Positions 14,601 through 26,600 of a DNA stretch of 64,000 bases are shown in pieces. Positions within the stretch are counted from its first letter, which is position 1. Each line of letters starts with the position of its first letter. The stretch covers positions 129,104,112 through 129,168,111 of the forward strand of contig OZ024823.1 of assembly GCA_964016985.1 (NCBI GenBank). The letters run 5' to 3'. The position numbers and the translations under genes were made by a program. The notes below the pieces were generated by a model. It did not search any database. It was not told where the DNA came from and saw nothing but the letters and a program-made list of their open reading frames with translations. This stretch comes from Anodontia alba (taxonomy: Eukaryota; Mollusca; Bivalvia; Lucinida; Lucinidae).

Positions 14601-17600
14601 AATGGACTTCCTAAAATTAAAAATTCAGGAATACATATGATGCACAACATTGCATAGGTTTAGATAAGAGTGGGTATCAGGTAAATAGTTTCTTATTTCT
14701 TGACAAAAACATATGTGTACTCATTAGAAGCACCTCTTTTAGGCGCTTCAAATGAGTACCCACAACATATGTTTTTGTTGAGAAATAAGAAAAATATAGA
14801 TACTTTTTCGTTGAAAAAAAGTGCCTTATCAAGAGCTAAGAGTCATTGGTGAAAGGCTCTTACATTATACGTGAACAACGAAGGTCCAGATCAGCATGCG
14901 CTTCTTTGCAGTCTGATCTGAGCTTTTTTTTTTATTCGTTGACGTATACTATAGTATCCATTGACTGTAAGTGGACAACAAAAGCCCAGATGAGTCCGCA
15001 CATGCGGATCTTGGCCTGACATGTCCACAAATTACATAAGGGCCCTTTTCATGCATTTTATGTCATGATAAAGAGTAAAAGTGTCTCAATATTTAGGGTA
15101 AATATGGTATAGTCTGTGTTGCTTATAATTGAAAATTTGATCTTTTAGTCGCCAAATCTCCACCGAAGACAGCTAGAACAGTGCCATCAAGACCTAAAAA
15201 GACTGAGAGTGAAGAAGATGAAGACTTTGATGTGGAGGAAGAACAGAGAAAACAAAGATCTCCAGCGAAGAAGGCAAAGAAGAGGTATAAAGAGAGTGAG
15301 GAGGAGGAGGAGGACTGGGAAGAAGAAGATTATAAACCAAAGAAAACATCACGGCAACGTGGGGGATCCGGTGGACCTAGGGCAAAGAAAAAGGTAAACA
15401 AAAAATGTACAGAGCTATCTACTCCAAGATGACTGGCTGGTTTTTGTCGCACCTGCGTTAGCACGCAGGTGCGCTAACACAGGTGCGATATAGGCGTGCC
15501 GTGACCCATCCGTCCGTTTGTCCGTTCGTCAACAATTGACTTGTGAGCGCAACTCCTCCTACAGTTTTTGGCCAATCGTTTTGAAACTTCACAGATGTTT
15601 TGGCCATGGTGTGTAGATGTGCATATTGTTTGCTCATAATTCTCAGATTTTTTTTTTTTTCAACTTTTTCCGCTTTGTTAACTTAGTCATTTTTTACCTA
15701 AAACCCTTATAGTCGGTGGGTGTCTTGTGAGCTCAACTCCTCCTACAGTTTTTGGCCAATCATTTTGAAACTTCACAGATGTTTTGGCCATGGTGTATAG
15801 ATGTGCATATTGTTTGCTTATAATTCTCAGATTTTTTTTTCAACTTTTTCCGCTTTGTTAACTTAGTCAGTTTTTACCTAAAACCCTTATAGTCAGTGGG
15901 TGTCTCGTGAGCGCAACTCCTCCTACAGTTTTTGGCCAATCATTTTGAAACTTCACAGATGTTTTGGCCATGGTGTGTAGATGTGCATATTGTTTGCTCA
16001 TAATTCTCAGATTTTTTTTTTTTAACTTTTTTCGCTTTGTTAACTTAGTCAGTTTTTTACCTAAAACCCTAATAGTCAGTGGGTGTCTCGTGAGCGCAAC
16101 TCCTCCTACAGTTTTTGGCCAATCATTTTAAAACTTCACAGATGTTTTGGCCATGGTGTGTAGATGCGCATATTATTTGCTCATAATTCTCAGATTTTTT
16201 TTTTCAACTTTTTTCGCTTTCTTAACTTAGTCAGATTTTACCTAAAACCATAATAGTCAGTGGGTGTCTCGTGAGCTCAACTCCTCCTACAGTTTTTGGC
16301 CAATCATTTTGAAACTTCACAGATGTTTTGGCCATGGTGTGTAGATTTGCATATTGTTTGCTCATAATTCTCAGATTTTTTTTCAACTTTTTCAACTTTG
16401 TTTAAAACTTAGTCAGTTTTTACCTAAAACCCTTATAGTCAGTGGGTGTCTCGTGAGCGCAACTCCTCCTGCAGTTTTAGGCCAATAGTTTTGAAACTTC
16501 ACAGATGATTAGGTCAGGGTCTGAAGATTTGCATATTATTTGCACATAAATCTCAGATTTTTTTTTCAACTGTTTTCTCTTTGTTAACTTAGTCAGTTTT
16601 TGCCTAAAACCCTTATAGTCAGTGGGTGTTTCGTGAGCGCAACTCCTCCTGCAGTTTTAGGCTAATAGCTTTGAAACTTCACATATGATTAGGAAATGGT
16701 CTGAAGATGTGCATATTTTTTGCACATAAATCTCAGATTCATTTCAGCAGAGTTAGGGGTCCTTGATTTATCCCCAAAATTGGTTTCCGCTCAATGTGAA
16801 AGAATTGATGGATTAGGATCATATTTTGCATACATATTGTTGTTAACAATACCTAGCTTGGGATTTCATCAATTTTCAGCTGAGTTACTGGCCTTGATTA
16901 ATGGGCAAAAATGATATCTGCTCAATATCAATATCTTGTGAAATAATGGACGGGTTTAGATAAAATTTTGCAAGCCAATATTCCAAATTTTCTACTTTGT
17001 CCATTTTTCTAACCTATCAATTTCTTGAATACTGCAAAATAGATTTTTTTCAATACAAATAGGAACTTGTATGACTTAATCCCCGCAGGTGCGACATTGC
17101 TTTCCGCGGATTTCTTGTCTATAAATTTGCAATATACATGTATATCCAAAACCCTTATGGCAAGGTAACTTCCCCATACAATTCTATGGAGTAAATGTTG
17201 AAAAGTTTTCTCAAAATGGATTAAAGCATCTTAACCTATTGTAGTCCAGTGACCCCTAAAAGGGTAAAAGACAAAGAGTGCAGGCCCAGATCAGATGCCG
17301 CAGAATGGGGCACCTGATCACTGTTTGCAAATAGATCAGACATTTTCGCAAGGAATATCTAAATCTTATAGCCTGACATACCTAAAATTGAAAAGAGAAG
17401 CTTCCAATATATAGTGTGGGAGAATTCATTCAGTCTACAATGGGTTAATGTGTGATGGAAATAGCAAAATTATAAAGATATCCATGAAGAACCACAATCA
17501 AAGAACATAGCCTGTTAGTGAGACCAATGCTGGCCTCGGTGGCTCAGTGGGATGCTCATCCAACTGGTGATCAGGAGGTCATAGGTTTGATCATCGCCGG

Positions 17601-20600
17601 GTCGGCAACATTCTTTCTTGGAGATTGATCATGAAATAGTTTTTATGGTCATTCTCTCCCTTCTGCTGATCCAAGAAGGGCAGTTCTCAGTTTCTGGCAA
17701 AAGAATGTGCACAATACTGGTTAACCGCATAGATTACTAAACCTGTCCAATAAAAAGTTGTTAGGTAAACTGACCACGCTCGACATGACCCCAATGGGTT
17801 GACTGGACCATAAAAACTCAACACAGACAAATTTTCTTATCTGGAACTTGCCTTCTGGACATCTCTTCATATAGCTCAAATATCTACTGTGTAGGCTCGT
17901 GATTCAAGTGAAGAAGACTGGGACTCAGAAGAATTGCCAAGAAAGAAGAGAAAAAAAGAGAAGAAGAAAAAGAAAGCTTCAGTTAGAGTGGGCCGGAGTC
18001 GGAGGAGACAGCATAGTTCAGATGAAGATGGACCGAGTACATCAAGGCCTACCAGGGCAGCTAGGACTAAACGGACCAGCTATGGTAATTTAAACATAAA
18101 TGTTCAGAGGAATTGTTAAGGAGTAGTATTTAGTGATAATTCTGGGATAAATTTCTTCAGTTCTCCATAAAAATATATGTTGTGAGTATTCATTAGAAGC
18201 CCCTTGGTGAGGCGATTCTAATGAGTACCCTTAACATATGCTTTTAAGGAGAAATAAGAAAAACTATCCCCAAATTATCACCAAATACTCCTCCTTTGAT
18301 TGATCATGAAATATTTTCTACGGTCATTCTCTCCCTTCCGCTGATTCAAGTAGGGCATTTGTCAGTTTCTGGCGAAAGAATGTGCACAATACTGGTTAAC
18401 CGCTTAGAGGACTAAGCCTGCCCATTAAACGTGTGGTTAGGTAAACTGACCGCACTCGACATGACCCCATTGGGTTGACTGGGCCGTAAAACCTCAACAC
18501 AAACAAATCCTCCTTAACAATTCCACTGATAAAAGGTTATTGTAAATTCTTACCATTCCTGTCCTTGTTTTAACCTTTCGTTTATTGCCATTTTGTTAAC
18601 CCTATGCAGGTAAATAAGTCTCGATCCTTGCACCTGTGCCTGACCTTTGAGGTCAAGGTCAAGGGCTTTACATAATTTATGATTAAATTCTTTCAATGTT
18701 ATAACATATAGCATACAACTGCCATCTCCCGAGTCAAAGCTGCATACTGCTCTTTAAAAAGTGGCAGTAGCTCTGGTCAGGGGTATACATGCCCCACTGG
18801 GCACTTTGTCTAGTTTATTTTTGTTTTGTTTTTAAGGTTTTAATTATGACTCTCTTACGCTCAAACATTAAGATAGAGCGTTTTTAGTTTCTTAGCGTGC
18901 CTGAATGAAGTTCAGGTAGAACTATTCTAATACCCCCAGCATCGGCATTGGCATCAGTGGTTTTAATTATGATTCTGTTACACTCAAACATTAAGATAGA
19001 GTTAGTTTTTAGTTTTTTAGCTTGCCTGTACGAAGTTGTTGTCACTGTTGGCGTTCAGACCAATGTTAAAGTTTTTGCGTTAAAGTTTTGAAGACTCATA
19101 TCTTCCAAGACTAACAAAAGGTTTAGTTTATATTTTGTATGATGATAGATATTGGTCCAAAGTTTTTATCAACATCATCCAGACCTGTGCCTATGGCCTT
19201 GAGGTCAAGGTCACACACTTGGAGTTTTCATGTTAAAGTTTTTGCTTTAAAGTTTTTAACACCTCATATTTTCATAGCCTTATTATAGATTTAGTTTATA
19301 TTTGGTATGATGAGAGGTATTGGGCCAAAGTTTTGATCAGCACCATCCAAACCCATGTCTGTGGCCATGAAGACATGATCATGAATGAGGTACTATCATG
19401 TTAAAGTTTTTTAAGAGCTTATTGCTCCCATACCTAATGATAGAAATACTTCATATTTAGTATGATAGATACTTATTCTAAATTTGCATCAGCACCATCC
19501 TCACTAATGCCTTGCTCAAGGGTATAAGGGTATACCATGGTGATGGGAAACAAGGTAAAAATATGTACAAAATTATTTTTGCATTTTTCTTATTAATGTC
19601 ATTTTTTTTTTAGTGCAGATACAATGTATATTGTTTGATCATTTTCAATCACCAACTGTTATTCTGTCATTGCACATTATCGATGGACTGCCTCCAACAA
19701 AAATCTGAGACTACAGACAGCCGACTTAGCCGATTTTAGTGGAGGCGGTGACACTTACAGGGGGGTATATGTGCCCAACTGGGCACTTTGTCTGCTTTAT
19801 AAGAAGGCAGCCATTATCTTCTGGGTAGTATCTAATAAGCACTGCGTATTGACACTTCTTGTTTTAGTTATGATTTTGGGTATCTACTGTTTATGTATTG
19901 AGAAATAGTGCTGTTTGTCACATCATGTAATGTATTATTGTGTCTTTGTGTTCTAGTAGAGGACTATGTGATGCCAGATGAGTTTTCTGAGGATGAGGAT
20001 CTTCCAAAAGGCAGTCTATCAAAAGATGAAGACAGTGATTTTGTCATGGATGAAGATGATGAATCAGGGAGCGACTGGGAAGCTTCTCAAAGAAGTTCTC
20101 AAAAGTCTAAAAGCAGGGTATGTTAGAGGCCTAGATAACCCATTTATGCTTAGTGTCCCATAAATCGGACTATTGATCAGAGTCTACACTGTTTGCATTA
20201 ATACAGCATTTAATATAAAACATGGTAATAGTAAAAACAAACCAGACACTCTCTCTGCTGGAAATGGACTGGTCCAAAGGGTGAAGGTAGAAGAGTCAAT
20301 TCAGTATAAATGAGTTGAGGTGTATTTATGTCCCCCAACCAGATATGATGGGGAATATATTGTTCTCAGTCTAAATCCCTTTAGCATGGGTATGACAGTT
20401 TTCTAAGAGCACAATATCTGTTGAATATGTTGGTTGATTTTAGTAAGAGTTGCAATGATAGGCTCTTTTAATGAGTACCACAACATGTTTTTGTGAAGCA
20501 ATAGAAAAGTATTTATCTGAATACTTGTCCCTTTATGCCCTCATCTGCAAAAGACAGGAGTGCAATTTATAGTGTTTGAGGGTTTTGTTACCTCTGTACA

Positions 20601-23600
20601 TACATACATGCATGTGTCACATTCGTAAGCAGAGTCTAACAAATGTTTACGATAACATTCACGTTTACATTGACATTTACGTCCACATTTTTCTTAGGAG
20701 TGATAACTTGGTTGCCTTTTATGCAAGGAAGTTGAAATTTGCTATGCTACTTACCCAGACCTAAACCTTCAACTCTGTGCTGGAGTTGCACCTGGGTCAT
20801 GGCCTGGGGTAGGTTTGTACTGTTTGTTCAGGCCTGTTTATCCAAATACTTGGGGTGACTATGGTATCCAGGAAAACATTGAATGTTGTGATCAGAGTGC
20901 ACAGTTATATAAGATATTGTTATTTGTTCTTATGTCACTAAGGATGTTTATGGGTGATGTGGCACACTTAACTCTTTAAATGCTAATCAAAATTTTAGCA
21001 GAGAAAATTCTAAAAAAAACATTCTTTTATTATTTTTCAGAGAAAATAAGGCTTGACATTCCATGTGAATCGTCTGCTAAGCAGACGATTCACATGGAAT
21101 GTCAAGTCTTATTTTCTCTGAAAAATACAGGCAAAAAAAAAAAATCAAATTGACATCTGGTGCAGTAATGATTAGTGTTTTAAAGGTTAAGTTTTGTTTA
21201 TTTTCAAGGGTAAAGACAGGGGAACCCCAAAGAGACATTCTGCTAGAAGAAGCAAAAGAAAAAGCTATGCGGATTCTGATGAGGAGTTTTCTGATGATGA
21301 CGACTACGTACCTAGATCTAAGAGTAAACGAGGGTCTTCTGCTAAAAAAGGAAAAAAGAAGAGAAAACAGTCAAGTGAGGAAGAAGACAGTGAAGATGAC
21401 TATAAAGCAAAACCTCGGAGTAGAGGCAGTGCTAAGAAGTCAAAGAAACCAAAAGATATCTCAGAATCAGAAGAAGGTAATAGAAAATGGAAGCTTATAA
21501 ATGAAGCTTGCCATATTTATTATCCTTTGTTTTTGGTCAGACAGACTGAGCAAGCAGTGTAGACCCAGATCACACAGAGTATGGCACTTGATCAGGATCT
21601 GCATTATATGTCACTCATCCAGTTGTTTTTAGACATAAAGAGGTGCTAAAATAGACATTCAATTTTTTAGATAAATATCATAACAGGTTAAAGTGTAGAT
21701 TGAGTAAAATATGTCTCTTGCTTTTTGTCATTTCTTTCAAATCATCCTGTCATGGGAAGTAGACAAGATACTTTTTCCAACTAAGAAGTATCAATCGTTT
21801 CTTTAAATTTTCATGAAAAGTATGTTGTGATACACACTGGAATCCCCTTGCTAAGTATCAACAACATACATCTATGTTCACCATGGCAAATTAGAAGACT
21901 ACATGCATAGGTCTAAATAAGGTAAATAGTTTTCTTATTACTGGATGAAAACATATGTTGTTGGTACTTATTAAAAGTGCCTCTGCGAGGCACTTCTAAT
22001 GAGTACCCACAACATATGTTTTCATCCAGTAATAAGAATAATATACAGTTGACTCTCGTTATCTCGACCCCTCTTATCTCGATCCTATCTCTTATGTCGA
22101 ACTAAGTCCCGATTATTTTCCCTATGTATTTATTGTATTTCAGCTTTGCGTATGTCGAACTACTTTTATGTCGACACTTCGGCTATCTCGTCCATCATTT
22201 TCAGTCCCTAAATATATTTTTCACAGATTTTACTACCGCGTATCTCGAACTTGGACCATGACGATGGAAAAAAATGTAAGATGTGGCGCCGCCGGTCTAA
22301 TCATAATAGGCCATTGATAAATAAATCAATATTTTAATTTTCCCCTTTTGTCCAGGTAATTACAAACAACACAAACAATGTCTAAAATCCGTAATTATGA
22401 AATCACGTGCGTGCAGAGTCGGGTTTGACACGCGGCGCTCAACACCGTCTCGTTCATTGATTTTTTTGATAAAAAGCGGCCCAGAATAGTGTTATGGAAG
22501 ATTAATCAACGAAGTTTCTTTAATTTATTGTTTAGATATGCTCTTCACTATTGAGTACTGTCCGTCTGAATGATATAGCGTCTTCAAGAAAAGTCAGTGC
22601 GTGACAGGTTCCGACTCAGATCAGCCTGTATTGATCAGGCTAGCTAAGTCTGAATCTTCGCTTGTTACTCTTTGGTCAGGCGGTGCTCTTTGGTAAGCCC
22701 AGATAAGGCTTATGCCTATAATGGAAAATTCGTTGGTGTGCAGGCTGATCCCAGTCTTTGACAGTCGCACAGTCTTCTAATAGGAGTTGACGTGCATGGC
22801 CTCAAATAGACGAATCACACGTGGGTACCGATGTTAACCCTTCCGACCCTGTAGACTGGTACGGATACCCGCACAAATAAATGTAGTGTAGGTCCAGATG
22901 AAATGGTTCATAACGAGCTTTCTCTGCAGGATCTACAGTTTGCCGCGCAGGGGAGATAATCCAAACTAGCTTACAGCTGCCGCTTGACATTGTAAGCATT
23001 TTATGCAAAAGCGGAAACCAGTCAACTCTTTATCAGTCGTCTATGCGAAGGGAGCTAATCCAAACCAGTTCATAATGTATAGCTAACACAACCCGAAAAC
23101 CAGTAATTTATTTATAGCTCATATGGAAATCCAAATTTGCAGGAGTATTAAAAGACAACAATAGACGTTTGAAATTTATCATTATTAACATTTATTGATG
23201 ATATTATTCCAAGAGAACCATTGCATCTCCTAAAACAAACAGTAACAATGCAAACTGAAGTACGCGTAAATTATTTAAATTGCCATATACATGTGCCTTC
23301 CATGCACGTTTTGGCGAACAGAGGTGAACAGTCGTCATACCTATGGCGTAACAATTTGGTTGTCTCGAACTACTGATAACTCGAACATTTTTATCAGGTC
23401 CCGTGAAGTTTGAGATAACGAGAGTCGACTGTAGATACTTTTCGGTGGAAAAAAGCACCTTATCAAGAGCTATGCTACATGTATTTACTTTGATACACAA
23501 ATCACAGTCCAATGACTTTTTCTTTACATGAATTTTTAACTCGTTCATCATAATACTGAGAGGTACTAGCATGGTAGGTGCAACACCATCATCCTCAGAT

Positions 23601-26600
23601 TCTTTATTTTCTGCTTCTATTTAACAGAATCAGCGGAGGAGAAGCCAAAACGGAAACCAGCCAGCAAGAAAAACAGGAAGAAATCACTCTCAGAGGAAGA
23701 AGAAGAAGAAGAAAAGAAAGAAGATAAAAGAAATAAAATTAGAAAAGTCAAACAGATGGAATCTAAACATCGGCCGCCATGTATGTTTGGGAAGAAATGT
23801 TACAGGTAAGATTATTGAAAAAAAAAAAAATAAGCAAGCAGAACAAATAAGTAAACTTGTTTAAGTTAAATTGATACAAATGGGGATTTTATCACCACTT
23901 TCCCATAGGAGACAACTTTTGTAGACAGGAACAGAGGACTTGTTAAGAAGTATTCGGTGATAATTCTTGTATAATTTTCTCTTGTTCTCCATAAAAACAT
24001 ATATTGTGGGTACTCATTAGAAGTGCCTCAGTGAGGCACTTCTAATGAGTACCCACAACATATGTTTTTATGGAGAAATAAGAAAAATTATCCCAGACTA
24101 TCACCAAATACTCTCCAAACACTCTTAACAAATCATCTGCAGGAATTTGCTTCACAGTATTAAATCTTTTCAAAAATAGGGTCTACTCTTAAAGAAGGGA
24201 GCAAATTCTTTCCTCTAAGAGACGCTGCCAGAGAGAAGGGAGGGAAATATTTTCGTGTCAGAGTAACTCCAATTAAACATGTTTCTTTTTCCCTTTATAT
24301 GTACCCCTTATATTTGGGGCTCCAATGACTTGGAATAAGAAGAACTGATAATTGGATTTTGCAGCTTGAAACTTAAAGTTTTCTGTCTTGGTTTCTAGGA
24401 AAAACCCAGAACATTTTACTGAATTCAGTCACCCTGGTGACCAGAGTTTTGATGAGCACTCAGATCTTGACGAGGAAGATGATCGACCAGATTGTCCTTA
24501 CGACCCAGGCTGTTACAGGTATGTCAAGTGGTTGTTCTAATGGTTGTTGTCAGAAAAACACCAGTTCCCACATGAGAACTAGTCAGGATAGAAAAACATG
24601 CCCTGCTACATAGCTTCAGATAAGTTTTTTTTTTTTTTCAACTGAAAAATACTGTTTGTTTTTTTTATTTCTGAATATGTATGTTGTGGGTACTCAACAG
24701 AAGTCCCCCAATGAGGCGCTTCTGTTGAGTACCAACAACATAGGTTTTCTTGGAGAAATAAAAAAAATACTAGATTGCACAGTCGATGGCATGCCATCAC
24801 AAAATCCCCATGCTCACTGCTAATATTGCTAATAGTATGATACATGGACAGAGACAGAAAAATAATGTTGCTATCGCACACCTTACCACATGGGAAAGTC
24901 ATGTTGCAAGTTTCAATAAAATTGTATCAAGTGATTTAGGAGGGTCTACACTGTTTGCGAAGGCCTGTCTGTCTCAATATTTAGAGATATTACAGTATGC
25001 TAAAAATTGATTTCTGTGCAATAACTTGACAGCCTTTCATTGGATTAAAAAGTACATAAGTTGACTTATTGATCATTAGACACAGGTTCAGTTTTAAGTC
25101 AGATGTTTGTACATCAGTTCTGATATGAGTTACAATATTTACCCTAAGTATTGAGACACCTTTACTCTTTGCCATACTTGTTCTAAAATTAGAAACGTCT
25201 ATTTTACTACCTATTGGTGTGTCTGAAATAATGCTGGATGATGAGTGGAAGTGTAGACCCTGATCAGATGCCACATTCTGATCTGGGTCTACACTGTTTG
25301 CTCAAGCCTGTATGTCACAATATTTAGGGTCATTATGGTATGGTGTGTGATAAATGTGAAAATTGGTTTCTTGACATTTTTTTCATCCAATTCAGACAAA
25401 CTTTATATAGTGACTTCTTGGCCACACAACACAAAAATGTCAGTTTGGTTGAAATGTATTCATAGTTTCTATTTAAAAATAGGGATTGGCATTTTATTTT
25501 GAATTGTCTTGACATAGCACTAGATAAGGCATAGTTTTCAACTAAAAATATCAATATATATATCTTATTTCCCCCAAAAAACGTTGCAACTCATTGCACT
25601 CATTGCAAAAACTCATTGCAAGTGCTTGACCTTAGCGCTTCTGATGAGTACCTCAACATAATTGTTTGTAGAGAAATAAGAAAAAAAAATTTAACTGCAT
25701 ACTTCTCTTATTAAGAGCTGAGTCTTTTAAAATAACAGTTTGAATGGGATAAAAAGAACAACACTCATTGTTACCAGCAAATCTCAGCAACACAATATAG
25801 CCAGCAATCTTTTTACTGGTAAAGTGCATGCTTATAAAATAGAATTGTGTTTCTTTTCTAGAACTAATGCAAGTCATCTGAAACAGTACAGACACTCAAA
25901 AAAACAGAGAGACAACAAAAAAGAAGGTAACTTTTGGTAGTATTTATCATAAGAGCTTCATTTAACCCAAATATCTTGGTAAAATGTTAATACATGATTT
26001 TTTTTTCCAAAAACATTTTGTAGGCACAATACTTACCGTGCTATGGGCAGATTTAGCAGCCAACACTGTTGATATTTTTCTTATTTTTCCTAGAAAATAG
26101 AATTTGACAAGGAGACAATTTGCATGAAATGTCAAATCCTATTTTCTAGGAAAAATAAGAAAAATATTCTGTATGCCATCTGAAATTTTTTCCCAGCATT
26201 CAAAGTGTTAAGGAGACTTGGTAAACTTTCTGCCACTTTTTATAAGGGAGGTAACTCTTATGATGCATTTCTATACATCAGTCCCCTTCTGAAACCGGGT
26301 CTACTCTAGAAGGAAAGAAAATTTTTTCCTTTAAGAGTAGACTCATTTTCAGAAGGGGTTCCAAGGGGAGAAAATTCTATCCTTTTAGAGTAGACCCCTT
26401 TTCAGAAGAGAACAAAATAAGTTTAGACAAGAGTTACTGCCCCTGTGAGTGCAACCATTCCCCTTATGTCTTTCGGTGCCAGATTTCAGACTACATTTGT
26501 TGTCTGCTTTGTTTTTTTTTAAACAAACTCTTGATTGGAAAGGAGTTTGTAGGTAAAAGTGAAATAATGAATGACAAACAGCGTAGATCTTGATGAGATG

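Noticed and set aside
13508..17095. CRISPR-like arrays
   Set aside because: Units of 168-181 bp are contiguous tandem repeats without unique spacers, in a eukaryotic intron.
19017..19560. Coding exon in APLF intron 7
   Set aside because: Apparent open stretches match the aaggtca/ttaaagttt tandem units seen elsewhere and lack acceptor-donor pairs in phase.
21099..21500. 133-codon open frame overlapping an APLF exon
   Set aside because: It is another frame of the real exon 21209-21476 and begins in a foldback repeat.
23204..23572. 122-codon minus-strand open frame
   Set aside because: Spans the right end of the family E insertion and the family A arm; a chance frame.
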